Counted from the first letter of the stretch, positions 1 through 12,968 are shown. The stretch is DNA of 64,000 bases from Valencia hispanica (GCA_963556495.2 OY747710.1:41117000-41180999), one strand, 5' to 3'. Program-made: numbers and translations. Notes: generated by a model not told the origin, from the letters alone.

Positions 1-1130
1 GTATAAAGATGTAGATTAGCGATCTACACAAATGTTATTAAAATGGGATGTAGTGAAATGGATGGGTCAGATGCCCAAATTTTGCACATTAACACAAGTA
101 GATGCGATGGTAATCAAATGTGGATCTGAATGTTACCATTAACACATGTTCAGAGGGAAATATAGCAGACAGACTTCATGTTTAACTTCACAAACTGCAT
201 TCAGCACCTTTGTCATTGTCTGGCTCAGTGGTATCCCTTGGGTTTGGGCTCTTCAGCTGCTCAACTATAGCTATTGTGTATCTGTGGCTCACAACTTGCA
301 GAGCGTCTAAAGCCCTGTATCATTGTCTAACTTTAAGCACATCTGTACTTTAGACCACTTCAGACGTTAAACTTTTAGAACCTAGTTTATTTGACAGCGA
401 TTCTAATGCCTTAACCTCAACCAGGAGACTCAGTTCAACTAATGATATTTCTGATGGGTCATTCAAGTCGACGTCATTGATTTTGTTGATAGCTGCTGCA
501 GCCCTAGGCCCAACCTTACTTTAACATATTATTAGCGATGATTGTATAAGCGGTTTTGATTGGACAAATGTGTTCCATTTCTGGCACCATGCCTACAGTT
601 AAGGAAGTCATCTTTCCTTGATGTATTTTGTAAGGGGGTGCCTTGGCCGTTGCAGAATTAAATTGAGTAGAAAGATTGTGTTCCTCGGCGTGTACGCTTG
701 AGTTATCTTGTACAAGTTTGTGGTTATGATTTGCGGCACTTCCTGTGAAACAGTCTGGACATGGCCCAGACAGCAGAGTCAGGGTGTGACGTGCTCCAGT
801 ACCCAAGGCCATGGAAGTGGACTAATATTGGAATCCTGTCTCCAAGCACTCTTCAATCAAAAATGGCACTTACACAACATTTGAACAAAACTCCTTGTAA
901 TTGGAGGTGATTTCTTACTTTGCGCGACCTATTTGCCAACTAATGACTATTTGCTGATTATATTCAGCCTCTGGGAATGAAACTGGAACTAGGATGTTTT
1001 CACTTAGTCAATGAAGCATAATGCTGGGTGGGCAAGCTTATCCGTGTGTCTGTATATTATTCAAGCTAAATATATAGATCATCTGTTTTTTTTGTTTTTT
1101 TTTCTGTTTCCTTCCTTTACTGTCATACAG
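1..1130. other. Unassigned; possible intron upstream of the 1131-1217 exon
   Basis: No recognisable gene or transposon was seen here. The last ~45 bases form a long T-rich tract ending in CAG, as expected at the 3' end of an intron, so part or all of the stretch may be an intron of the gene whose last exon is proposed at 1131. Short open frames on either strand have no recognisable protein features. Confidence 0.3.
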
Positions 1131-1217
1131 ATGGCTGGTCGTGGGAATAAGGACAACAAATGCTCCATGAAGGCAGTGGAGGAGATGCTGGAATCAATGC
1201 AGATCACCATGTCATAG
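1131..1217 (+). CDS. Candidate terminal coding exon of an unidentified host gene
   Basis: The sequence before 1131 is a strong polypyrimidine tract ending in ACAG (a splice acceptor). The following 87 bases stay open to a TAG at 1215-1217 in one frame only, giving about 28 residues rich in charged and helical residues (a [10 protein letters not shown] stretch near the end). About 830 bp downstream lies AATAAA (2049-2054) followed by GT-rich sequence, which fits a 3' UTR and polyadenylation site. The protein family was not recognised, so no function is proposed. The codon phase at the acceptor cannot be fixed without the upstream exon. The window holds no second exon that clearly pairs with it, so upstream exons would lie before position 1 or in unrecognised short pieces. 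It could also be a chance acceptor. Confidence 0.45.
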   Translation: MAGRGNKDNKCSMKAVEEMLESMQITMS

Positions 1218-2075
1218 AAATCTCCTGCGTTCACACATTTCCTTTTTGTTCAGTTAAGTTGGAGCAACATGACAGCTCAGACATCCCTGCAATTTAACCA
1301 GACATTCATCTTTGTGGTTTTTTGTTTTTTCTACCACCTCTTAGATTTATTTTCTCTAATTCTTTGATTTTTAACAGAAAATGGAGGATACTCTCAATGT
1401 TAACTCAGAAATTAAACCATACTGTAGATAGTTACCCAGCTGTTAACCAGTCCAGACTGGGTTACACTGCCCCAGCTTCTAAAAGGATTGAATTGTTGTC
1501 CATTAGTACTACATCAACATTAATATTCAGTCAGTTTGACCAGTAAACATTAGCTGTACAATACATGCCATTTATTACATTGTGGAGATACTGTGTGCTC
1601 AGCTTACTTTTGTTTTCACAATTATCTGTAAATTAAACAAACTTTTCAAAGTAGAACTAACTTCAGAGTTGATTATGAATTTCTGTAAATGTATTTTTTT
1701 TATGGAAATGAAATGCAGTGCACTCTTTTTTTCTTTTGGTGATAGAATGCAGTTGAAACAATGAAAAAGAAATACAGCAGTTGAAAGGTGTCCTCAACAA
1801 CAATGGGCATACAGGGTTCAGGTGGAGTCTTCTAAAGTTTGGAAAAGCCTTCAAGTTGTTTAGATTATTTTTGGAGTCTAGATAGGTATGGCCAAAAAGA
1901 AGGATTATTAAAAAATGCTTTTCTTTCGGGGTTAAATGGTTAAGAGTTAAGTCTAAATTAAAAACTAGAAAAGCACTCAGAGCGCAGGCCTCTGCCAGGG
2001 CCACTCATCCCCAATCCCTTATCTAATTCTAACCTTCTGTACTTTGCCAATAAAATGTCTGTTAATGAGATGCAT
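1218..2075 (+). other. Putative 3' UTR with polyadenylation signal
   Basis: An AT-rich non-coding stretch follows the TAG of the candidate terminal exon. A canonical AATAAA lies at 2049-2054 and a GT/T-rich element follows at about 2076-2105, the usual layout of a vertebrate cleavage site. It depends on the exon call being right. Confidence 0.4.
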
Positions 2076-5000
2076 GGCTGTGTTTGTGCTGTCGCTGTGC
2101 TCTTCCAGTAGAGAAGGGAGATTCGGGCATGCATGATTAATTTGATGTGCCTTATGCTCCAACCGTAGCGAGGCTCACTTTGCTAATAGACAGACGGGCA
2201 TGAAAACATTACCTCCTGGCGGAGGTAAAAAAAAAAAAAAAGTGTTTGATTTGAATTACTACATTCTATGTTTGATTTGCTACAGCAAAACTTGTTTTTT
2301 GTCAAATCATTTTCCCTTTTGGGTTTTGGGGTTACGGGAGCTCGATTTTGAATACAAGCTCAAAAAAACAAAAATCGATGTCCAAAACAAAAAAACTAAA
2401 TTGAATAAGCCTATTACCTTTTTCAGCATTGTGGTCTTTCTTTAAACTATGAAACATACGATGTTCTGTTGTGGTCTAATGTGCAAAGTTTGATTTAAAA
2501 ACAGGAATAGAGACATTTGATTTAGAATTCTGAAATGGAAAATGTGGGGGAAACCTCAGACTAGAACCTCTCTTGCAGCGTTGTTTGGCTTCAGATGGCA
2601 GCTAACACAACAGTAGCAAGCTAAAAAATATCCCGTCCTTTGTGTTATTTGTGAGTTTAGACCTCCAAAAAAATGCTGACAATGATTAACGGAGGAAAAA
2701 GTTTGAATCTGAGAAGAATCCTGAAGGACAGAGAAGGGATGCATCTTAACGCTGTCTGAGGCAGGCCTGGTTCTCTTCTACATTTGGACGTACACTAGGC
2801 TCACTTTTATAAACAGAGTCTCTGGATGATATTCTGGGGTGGTTGTTCACCCATGTAGAATCAACTTTTACTTCAATGTCTTTTTTTCTTTTATTAAGCC
2901 AAGGCAGTTGTCTATAATTTTCCTTTTGGGCTGAGGAAAAACCTGTTAAGTTAATGTTCTTCTGACATTTCTTAAGCTGACACGGGTCCCCGGCTCAATC
3001 CTGCTAGTGAGGAAATTCATTCTTCCCTGGTTTTTAAATGTCTCTGGGTTAGCTCATGAGTGTCTGCATTTGATTTGCCTCACCAATCTACCAGAACCAA
3101 TGAAAACCAGGCGATGTTTTAACATCGACTAACCAAAGTTGGTTTTACAGAGAAGGGGTTCAGGCCAGAACGTGCTGTATTTTGAAGGGTTGCAGGGGGA
3201 AAGCTGTTTGATTTAAAGCAGAGTATAGTTTTTTATGTTGGAACTCCCATTTAAATTTTATATTTATTATGAGGTCATGGATGGACTTATACAAGGGGGA
3301 AAAGTTGTCAATTTGAGTCTTTATCAACATGAGAAATTGGTATTCCCTGCCACTCAAACTGAGCCAATAGTGCCATCTGTAGTTTGGATTGAGAACTGAT
3401 TTTAGGTAAAGCTTTGACTGGGGGAGAATTTGGAAGTGGGATAAGGTAATGTACTGATTTTTTTTTAAAGATTTTTTTGTAGCAAGATAAACCTTTGTTT
3501 CAGTGAGTACTGAGAACTACCACGGTCTTCTCAAACTTTGACTCCCTGCACAGAGGAGAATTTTCTATTGTTGGTCCATATCTTAACCGAGGCGACAGAC
3601 CAAATTAAAAGGGACAGCAAAGAGAGAGTGGCCTAACCCAGGATCTTATTTTATTATATTTAGAGGATTTGCTGTTAGTACCTCTCCTAATCCAGGATTC
3701 CCAGGAAGATTAGCTCCAGGAGGGGGTTTGCTTGTTCTTCGCTGCCGTGCACTGGGCAGGTTAGAACAGGATTATCCCTGGGATGATGGGCTTACTCTGA
3801 AGCAAAGCTTTGGCTGGTCAGCCGGGTCATCAAATGTAAACCCAATGACGAAAAGTAACGAGAGAACTTTTCCAGTCATGATACCGATCTGTATTACATC
3901 AAGATATGAATATTTCATATTCCAGACAAAATAAATTTGAAGTAAATGTCTTTGTTGTTCAGATCAATAACCATGTTAAATACATGTGAAAGAAATCTTC
4001 CAAAAATAAGGTAACAGATAAAAGAAGTCCCCTCATTTTTTTCTTTATAATTTAAGTGCTTTAAATTATTCTTTCGAAATATTAATTTTACACACATGCA
4101 GACAGATAGGAAGGACTTAAGTCACCCACCCTTCATAAAACGGGTAAGCCACAAAAAACTTTATTGCTGAAGAAGCTTACTGTTCTAAGTGCTGTCGATG
4201 CATACTGATGGAAAGTTTAGTGGAAGGAAAAAGTGGTAGAAAAGTGCACAGGCAACAGATGGTTGCTAAAGTTTTGGAGGAGATTCAATGTGTGCTCTGG
4301 AAGTGGAATCAATGCATCAAAAACCACCATGCATCAACATCCAGGACAAAGGCGACAGAGTATAGCGGTATTCCTGCACTTTACTTGGTTTGTTTTTCTG
4401 TTGAACTGTACAGGTCTTATTTAACATGGACATACTGTTGAAATGATTTATCATGATCTCTAAACAAAAAAAAAGGGAATGTGTACACTTTCTGAATGTA
4501 CCGTAAGTGCAATCACCTGTCCAGATAAATCAGTCTCGTGTCTTAACTACAGTATGTGGAAGAAGACCAATGTAGATCAACACGTGTAGTATCACACAGG
4601 ATATTAAGCTAATCTGTGTACTCAATAATGACTTTAATCAACTCTAATCAAGGCTTAACATATGACGATATGCTTCATCACATTGATCCACACAGCAGTG
4701 GCCTGTCCTCGAGATAAGATCCCTCAGCATTCACAAGTTGTATGTCATAGAACTAAAATATTAGGGGACATGTAAACATGCTCTGAAGCACTCCCAAATT
4801 GGGGATCAAATACAGCATCCAACTAGCTAATGGAAAGAACAGAATGAGTCATCAAAAGGTGCTGTCTAACCTCATGGTCAACTGAGCTCTCACCACAAAG
4901 ATGCAGAGCCGCGGCCCCCACTGTGAGATAATCTCAATGATTAAATGTGGATTATCTGCTTTAACATTGTCTGTTTTAAACAGAACATCTGATTGTGTTC

Positions 5001-6089
5001 TTTGTGCACTGGTGCAATAACATACAAGAAAGGACACGGCCAAAGTTACACTCATTCAAAATGGGAACCTAAAACCATTTCCAAGGCTCGTTCATCAAAT
5101 CTTGTCAAATTTTTATTTTTATTTTATATAGATTCATGGTCCACAACTTAAATGATTTCAAGTATTTAGTTGTTTATTTGTACATAATTTGGGCTTACAG
5201 CTCATAAAACCCACGATATGATATTCTAATTTGTTGGAAAGGGTCTGTACTTTAGGTCCCCTGCCTTTTTTGCAGAGGCTATAGTGAGAGGTAAGGCAAC
5301 CTAATGACACCCTTGACTCAAAACGTGAATACAGAAAGATTCAACAGTATAATTCCAGAGGGCTGTTTTAAGTAAGTTTTAAGAGCAAGTCCTAGATGAT
5401 CTTTAAGAAAAGCAAACCTAAATCTAGTTAAAGATGCCAACTCACACCAAGGTAAAATGGGAAAAATCAATATTTTTAAGACAATTTCCATATACGGATG
5501 AAAATGTTCAGTGAACAAATAGGTTACGCCTCATCCACACAGAGTGCGAAACACATGTCCGGTATCCGTAAGGACTGCCATTCACACCGACTGCGGTTCG
5601 AATGTGGAGCGTCTCTGGAAAGTACTGAGTGGAAGTGATGAGTGATTTGCAATACTTTCCAAAACATTGACAAAATTCGACATGTTTACAGATCTACTTG
5701 TGAACTGATCTCTTCATCATTAATAACACAAGAAAAAGCTGGAAAAAAATGCAACAGGTTTTATTTTGAAATATACCAGATGCATCTTGCTAGCCCTCTG
5801 ACTGGCTCGTGTAATTACTTTAACTTCATGAAAATCTGCATGCGGGAAAAAAGATTTCATGCGGAAACTCTCTGGAGCTCCGATTTTGGATCCACACCTC
5901 AGCCAGTGAGAATGCTTTTGGACTCTGTTTGTTTGTCTTTGCAGAAGCCGTACAAAGTCTGGACCGCATCTGTTCCACACTGTGTGAATACATTTGCTGC
6001 TGCTTCCTCCAGCTCGATATACAAAAGAATACCTGAAAATACAACCACTATCTCAAAGTGCTAGTTCTCAGAGCAGAGGTTGGCGATTC
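2076..6089. other. Unassigned intergenic sequence
   Basis: No gene, RNA or confidently named repeat was found in these 4 kb. There is a poly-A run at 2226-2240. The part from about 5520 to 6064 has the composition of a small non-autonomous DNA element, with an acceptor-like CTTTGCAG at about 5936-5943 followed by a short open frame. Neither terminal inverted repeats nor a target duplication could be matched, so no element is called. Confidence 0.3.
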
Positions 6090-6097
6090 ACTGGCAC
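6090..6097 (+). repeat. 8-bp target-site duplication, left copy (ACTGGCAC)
   Basis: ACTGGCAC occurs directly before the terminal TGGGGCTGG at 6098 and again directly after the terminal CCAGCCCTA ending at 20460. An exact 8-bp duplication is the hallmark of hAT-superfamily insertion. It brackets 14.4 kb of nested elements. Confidence 0.85.
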
Positions 6098-6314
6098 TGG
6101 GGCTGGACGATATGGACCAAAAGTTAGATCTCGATATTTTTCAGCTGAAATCTGATTTTTGATATATATCTAGATAGTTTTCTTCCCAAAAAGTATTAAC
6201 AAAAAAGCAATTCAGAATCTAAGCTACGTGTCAAATGTCACACAGGGACTTTTATTGACATACAGCTGTAGATTTACATTAGAAACAGTGTCAAAAATAA
6301 AGCATTGGCATATA

Positions 6315-6330
6315 TTAATATTAATTTATT
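6315..6330 (+). repeat. 16-bp target-site duplication of the L1, left copy
   Basis: TTAATATTAATTTATT here matches TTAATAATAATTTATT at 19707-19722 with one difference. It lies next to the LINE poly-A tail (T-run on this strand). Being AT-rich, part of the match could be chance, but both copies fall exactly at the edges of LINE sequence. Confidence 0.7.
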
Positions 6331-9300
6331 ATTATTTTTTTTTTTTTGTCCTGTTTGGCAGTGTGGAGCTCAGAATTTGTGTCCGAGTACCAAGTAGAAG
6401 CCCAACAGATTTACTTTCACAAGCGGAGCAGTGCAGCTTTTGCTATAGTACTCCACTTGATATATGTGTGAAAAATCTTTATTATGAATTGCTGGGGTTT
6501 TATTTCCTGATGTTATGGACCCGGAGATGGAAAATTAAGGGGAAGAAAGAAAGAAGATGAAGAAGAGAGGTAGGAAACAAAAAGTCATGAGAGAGGGTGA
6601 GTTGAAAATACAAGAGAGGAATGGGAACAAAGAAAACACAGGAAAACATTGAAGTCTGCCTCCATACCCAAAGGACGGCAGAGAGAGGGGAAAAACAAAA
6701 CAAAACAAAAAAGGAAAAAGGAACATCGACAAAACAAACCAAACATCGTGAATTAAGAATTACACAACCACATCACACAAAAATGGATATAAAAATACAA
6801 CAATGTCACAGAAAAACTCATGGTACCGATTAGTCAAGCTCTAGTAATGATAACCTCAGCCCAAGAATATATCTGTAAACACCAGAGACCCCACATCTAT
6901 GTGTGTGTGTGAGCATGCTGGTGCAGATAAGGTTTCTCCATAAGAGTGTTCGATAGCTGATATGAGCAGGCATCAATCCGTCTCCCTGGAATCGATGCAG
7001 ACATGAAGGAGATCGGAGCCAAGACGTCCAAAGGACCCCCAGAGCCCCAGGCGGACCCGGGCGGGGACGACCGCATCCCCCCAGTAGGGACTCGACAAGG
7101 GACCGGCCGACGAGGGGCCCCCGGGACCGCGGCCAGCCGCCACGCGCCACCACCACCCAGGGCCAATCCCCACCGCCAACATCCCAGCGCCCCACCCCTG
7201 CCCCACGTCAGGGCGCCCCACCGATAGCCGCAGCGGAGGGACGGCATCCCCAGGCCGAGCTCAGCCAGCACCTGGACACCAAGTTGTACCAGCTCCCGAG
7301 TCCTGATCCCACGCAACGCAGAGCGCCGAGACCAGGCATCCAAGAAAGGCCAGGGCCGGTCCAACCTGCCAATGAACCGACCACGCACGGTGCGCACAGA
7401 ACAGGTGATTGAACGAGCAGAGACGCTGGATCCGTATCCCGCCGAGCCACCGAGCAGGCACCAACCAACAATCCCAAACCTGGCACCCCGAAAAGAGGTG
7501 CCCCAACCAACCAAAGGAAGATATCGGCCCAGCGCATCGGCTGACCGACACACAGGCCCCCCCAGGCCCGGAGAGGCACGCACCAGGTCCGAACCGGATT
7601 GACCACCGACGCACCAGTAGGCAGGGGCATCCGTCACTGGCGGGGAGTGATGGAGGGGAAATAGGCCCCCCATTAAATGTAAGGCCTGAGGTGCGCCAGG
7701 CGAGAGGGCAGCCCAAGACCCAACCTGAAAGGCAGACAAAGACAAACAGTCATACGTTCTCTCCCTCTTAATCACATACACACTCATACACCCCATACAC
7801 ACTTCATGCTCCCAGGTCCAGGTACCGATGCCCCAGTAGAGCCACCAGCCCCCGGACCCAGGAGATGGACCCCCTACTTTCTAGGACGGAAACAAGCAGA
7901 CCGCCAAGGGCCCCACAGTGGCGAGGCAGCCTGACAGCCCAGGACCCCGACCAGACCACCTGTTCCTCCTCCGGACCCCAACCCCTGATGGCCGGTAGCG
8001 AACAGGGGTGTAAGAAGACCCCTGGCCTCTATCCTCCCGGTCGAGTATGGTGTTGATGCGTGTTGTAATAGTGTGCATTTAAAACAGAGGGATGTGGGGA
8101 AGGCAGCCACACATCCCCCAACCCCCACCCCGAGCCCTCAGTATCTCTATGTGGTTTAACAGTGGGCACCGGCACCAGAGGTGAAGCTGATTGAACCGCT
8201 CCCCCTCTGGATGCCGAAAAGTGTGCCCACCGCAAAGTCCCTACATGTCTGTCGCATGAAAATGTTATAAGTGGGAGTGTCTAAGTTGTATATTAAAATT
8301 GGGACGCAGGACGCCACGGGATAGCGAGGAGGGAAACCCCTCCTCGTACCCCAGTGATGTGCCCATGCCCCAAGACCCTATATGAGTGGTAAAGTGATGG
8401 AGCGGGTGGACAGAGGTGTTCGGGGATGGGGAGGGAAGGACTGGGAGACAAAATTTCTTCCCAGGGAGCCAGCTCCCCCACTGACCCCAATAGGCACCGC
8501 TGTTCACCGGGATCCACCATCGGAGGTCCCCGCAGCCCAAACCCCGGCGACGTACCTGCCCAGACCAGGAGCAAACCGATGAACCGGGCGGCCGACCCAC
8601 AAGGCCGACATTCACCAGCCCCATTCCCTTGTGGAGCGACCACTGCTGCTCAATGGCCCGGCAGGCAACCAAGCCCAGCGCCCCACCCACCTGCCCTGCA
8701 CACCCACTACCCGGCCAGTCCACCCGCAGGTCCGACCGAACCAGGGCAAACGCCCGACCCCAGCGCCCCGCAACGCATAAAGACAAAGACCCAGGAGCTA
8801 AGTCCAGTGCGAAAAAGGACAGATCAGGCCCAGAAATGCCACCCAGATGCCGCGACCACCAGCCAGGCACCCCAACCAGCAAACAATGCGAGACGCCATA
8901 CAGGGACCGGCAATGACAATCGGCCCAGAGAAAAAGAGAGAGGCGGCCGCGCATGCCGGCCGGCCCCGACCCCCACAGGCAACAAAGAACCCACGCCGGC
9001 CGACCCCCGGCCAGGACCACAGCTAGGGAGCGCGGCGCCCCAGAGCCCCGAAACCCCAGGGCCACCCCAGACCTTACCCAGGCGCAGCACGGCCACCAGG
9101 CCAGTAACCCATGTCCGTCAGTGCAACCCCCCTAAGGCACCGCATGCAGCCATCAGGAGTTACCACCCAAAGCCACGAAAGCCCAACCCCAGGTTGGGGC
9201 CACGACGTCCAGAGCCCCGTCCGCCCAGTGATCCCACCCCCAGGGATCCCCCCAGACGCCTCCAACCTTAAAAACCCCCACATCAGCCACAGTATCCCAA

Positions 9301-9458
9301 ACGACAAAACCAAGTGCCCCCCACTCCTACTAGGTGATGGAGCCGATCAAAGGAGCCCAGAGAGATTGTTCAGATATGGAGCCAGAGGCCGTCTCAAGAC
9401 CAATATGGTCCAACAAGAGATTTCTATACTGATTAATATTAAGAGCCTTTTTATTTTT
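6331..9458 (-). other. L1 3' UTR, long and G-rich on the sense strand
   Basis: This part lies between the end of ORF2 and the poly-A tail of the LINE. From about 6990 to 9330 it is strikingly GC-rich against the AT-rich surroundings, with C-runs on the plus strand and therefore G-runs on the LINE sense strand (C-runs at 8115-8119, 8122-8126, 8128-8131 and 8135-8137 are one example). The last ~1.1 kb recurs in the truncated copy at 50151-51228, which shows it belongs to the LINE. Long open frames on both strands here have no protein-family features and are best explained by base composition. Confidence 0.7.
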
Positions 9459-12211
9459 TCAGTTCAGGAGGATAGTTTTCTTAGCGATGCATAAGGCAAT
9501 GTGAACCATTAGAACTGACTTTGTGTCCATGGTGACATAATTTAAATCTCCTAACAGGCAAACTGAGGGAGATGATGGAACATTACATTTCAAACACTTT
9601 GATAAGTCCTCAAATATCTGGCACCAAAATTTCTTAACAGGTGGACAGAACCAAAGCGCATGAATATAAGTATCTGGTATATTGCTTCTGCATTGTAAGC
9701 AGGTATTAGACGACGTAAAACCCATCCTAAACATCCATTGACCTGTATAGTGTACTCTGAAGGATTTTGTATTGTATTAAGTGCAAATTAGGATTTTTTG
9801 TTATTTTAAAGGTTCTTAAACATATCTGAGACCAGACGTTTTGGTCAAAGTTGGCTGATAAATCCACCTCCCATTTTGAAATGGGGATGGCTATTGATTC
9901 ATCTAATGTAGATAAAGTTTTGTATGTTTTAGACAGCAATTTGGGGGGGTTGAGATTAAGAAAATCTATAACTCTTGCTGGAATTTGTAATTCAACTGTA
10001 TTGAGCCTAAATGTACCTTTAATAATAGATTTAATTTGTTGATATTCTAAGAATTTGTTTTTATCAATTCCATATTGTGTAATTACTGTATTAAATGGGA
10101 TAAAGTCTGTTCCTTCAAATATATGTTCCAGGTATTCAATTCCATTGCACCTCCAGTCTGGAAAACGTATACATTTTTTTTTTTTGCAAGATGTCGGGGT
10201 TATTCCAGATGGGTGTACGTCTGCATGGGATTATTGTGGACTCTTGTCATTTTTAGAAATTCCCACCATGCTGTCAGAGAGGAGCTGATATTTATGCTTT
10301 TAAAGCATTCATGTCGTTTTATATTTGAGCTAATAAATGGTAGGTCTGAAAGTTTTATCTTATTGCATAGTGTCTGTTCTACGTCTATCCAGGACTCATC
10401 TAGGTAGCTATGTTTTAACCAGAAATATAAGAAATAATGATGGAAGTTTGGTAGATCTATACCTCATTTTTCTTTGGTCTTCTGCAGTGTTTTTAAGCTG
10501 ATTCGTGGGGGGTTATCTTTCCAAAGAAATTTAGAGACAGAAGAGTCCAGAGATCTAAACCAGTCTAGTGATGGTTTACTTGGGATAATTGAGAATAAGA
10601 AGTTTATTCTGGGCAAAACCATAATTTTTATTGAAGCAACCCTTCCCATAAGTGATATGGGTAGGGATTTCCATCTAGCAAGATCATCTTCCACTTTTCT
10701 TAAAAGTGGGATGTAGTTTAGCTTGATTAAATCTGCCAGTCTTGGTGAGACATTGATACCTAAATAAGTAATATTCCCTGACTGCAGTTTTGTATTAGTT
10801 GGATTCTGGACAGAACAATTGATTGGAAGAACTGTAGATTTTAACCAATTTATAGAATAATCTGAAACATTTGAGTAAGAGTTTATCAACCCAATTACCT
10901 GAGAGAAAGAGGTTTGTGAATGCTGGAGAAAAAGTAATACATCATCTGCATAAAGACTGATTTTATGTTCTTTGTTATTGCATTTTATGCCTTAAATATT
11001 GTGAGTTTGCCTGATTGCTGCAGCTAGTGGTTCAATAAAAATAGCAAACAGGGAGGTAGAGAGAGGACATCCCTGCCTGGTACCTCTCTGAAGATAAAAC
11101 CTAGATGATGTTTGGTTATTAGTCCTGATACATGCTGTTGGTGAACTGTATAATATTGTCAACCAGTTTATAAAAGAATTTCCAAAGCCAAATTTATGTA
11201 AGGTTGCAAATAAGAATTTCCAGTTAACTCTATCAAATGCTTTTTCTCCATCTAGAGATAATATATTAGTTTTAATGTTTTTACAGTAAGAAAAATCTAT
11301 TAAATCTATTAGTCTACGTGAATTTATGGATGAATGTCTCCCTTTAATAAAACCAGTTTGATCAGGATGTATTATAAGAGGGGTTACTTTCTCTATCCTT
11401 TTTGCGAGGGCTTTGCAGATTATTTTAAGATCAACATTAATGAGGGATATGGGACGATAGCTGGTAGGAAACAAAGGGTCTTTACCTGATTTTAGTGGAA
11501 GAATAATGTAGGCAGAATTCATATTTGGTGGAAGTCGGCCATTTTCCTTGGTTTCCTTCAGCATTCTGTGGAATGTTGGTGCCAGAATATTCCAGAATTC
11601 TTTACAGAACTCTGCTGGAAATCCATCTGGGCCTGGAGCCTTTTTATTGGGCATGCTTTGGAGCGCCTCCTGGAGTTCAGCCGCTGTTAGTGGTGAATCC
11701 AGGGCCATCGCTTGACTTTCAGATAATTTAGGTAGTGTTATGTTATCCAAAAAATTTTCAATTTCATGATCTGATGGGTTTATCTCTGGTGAGTATAAAG
11801 CCTTGTAAAATTCTTTAAAGGTGTTGTTTATTCTTCCAGGATCATATACTGTATTCCCAGTCTGATCTTTAATAGCAAATATAGTTGTTTTTTCTTTATT
11901 AATTTTAAGCTGGTTAGCCAAAAAGCTACCTGATTTATTACCTTGTTTAAAGTTTTCTATCCTAAGTCTTTGAATTAAGAACTGGGTCTGTTTATTAATA
12001 ATTTCATTTCATTCTAGCTTTGCTTTACGGATTTTGCCTAGTCTCTCCTCATCTAGAGAAGCTTCTAATGAATTAATAGTTTCTTCTAATTCCTGAATAC
12101 GTTTTTTTTCCATTTTCTTTTTATTTGATGAGAATGAGATTATTTTACCTCTAATCACAGCTTTACCTGCCTCCCAAAGAATGGATGGTGACATACCATG
12201 TAGGTCATGGC
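9459..12211 (-). pseudogene. L1 ORF2, reverse transcriptase and C-terminal part (broken)
   Basis: Minus-strand pieces in order: a linker with helical, lysine-rich sequence (12194-12009); the reverse transcriptase core (11921-10992) with the L1-type K-A-P-G-P-D-G-F motif and G-Q-type fingers; the catalytic YADD at 10952-10941 just after a frameshift; thumb and connection (10889-10464); and a C-terminal region (9939-9459) with a Cys-rich C-L-Q-C...H-A-L-W-F-C pattern typical of the end of L1 ORF2. In the family ORF2 nicks DNA and copies the RNA at the nick. At least three frame changes and internal stops make this copy inactive. The upstream endonuclease half is at 15917-16735, cut off by the L2 insertion. 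Confidence 0.85.
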
Positions 12212-12968
12212 CACCACCAACCGGTCCGCGTTTCTAACAGATTTTCCCCGCTCAGCAACACACCCCGCTGAGAAGCCGACCCTGGCAATTGGCAGCTCCA
12301 TAGTCAGAAACGTGGCATTAGAGACACCATTGACCATAGTCAAATGTTTGCCAGGGGCCAGAACGGGCGACATCAAATCCTACCTGAAACTGCTGGCTAA
12401 AGATAAGCGTAAATACAGTAAGATTGTTATTCATGCGGAGGATTTCGTCAGTATAAATGAGTCAACTCCTTCCAGTCATTTAAATTTTCACATTCCTAGA
12501 AATACTGGGCGAGGAGGAGGAGTTGCAACCATTTTTCGTTCTGATTTACAAATTAGTCCCAGACCAATTGGTAGCTACAGTTCTTTTGAACATCTAACCC
12601 TTAATTTTCCTCATCCAAGTTGCAAAACATTAAGACCATTTTTGTTTGTGGTTTTGTATCGTCCACCAGGCCATTACTCTCAATTCTTGGATCAGATCTC
12701 ACATTTTTTATCCGATTTAGTATTAAATACTGATAGGGTTATTATAGTGGGGGACTTTAATATTCATGTGGATACTGAAAGTGATAGCCTAAATGCAGCC
12801 TTTAATGCTATTTTAGACTCAATTGGCTTTACTCAAAAAGTACAGGGATCGACCCACTCGGGCAAACACACTTTGGACCTTGTACTGACATACTGTATTG
12901 AGTGTGAGGAAATAACAGTCCACCCACATAACCCGGTCCTGTCTGACCACTTCTTAATAACTTTTTAA
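12207..12968 (+). pseudogene. L2-A ORF1-endonuclease fusion (internal deletion)
   Basis: An open frame of 253 codons begins with the start of the L2 ORF1 esterase (I-G-S-S-I-V-R-N, the Ser block) and passes at about 12435 straight into the apurinic-type endonuclease ([23 protein letters not shown] near the end). In copy 2 these parts are separated by the rest of the esterase, the ORF1 stop and the ORF2 start. Here the deletion removed the esterase Asn and Asp/His blocks and joined the remainder in frame. The endonuclease would cut target DNA in an intact element. The first endonuclease strand is lost and the frame stops at 12968, so it is a fossil. The nominal start codon is not meaningful. 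Confidence 0.75.

Noticed and set aside
5642..6064. 140-codon plus-strand open frame and an acceptor-like site at ~5943
   Set aside because: No recognisable domain, no paired exon and no confirmed transposon ends.
6897..7802. 301-codon minus-strand open frame in GC-rich DNA
   Set aside because: No protein-family features; both strands are open because of GC-rich composition, and it lies in the L1 3' UTR.
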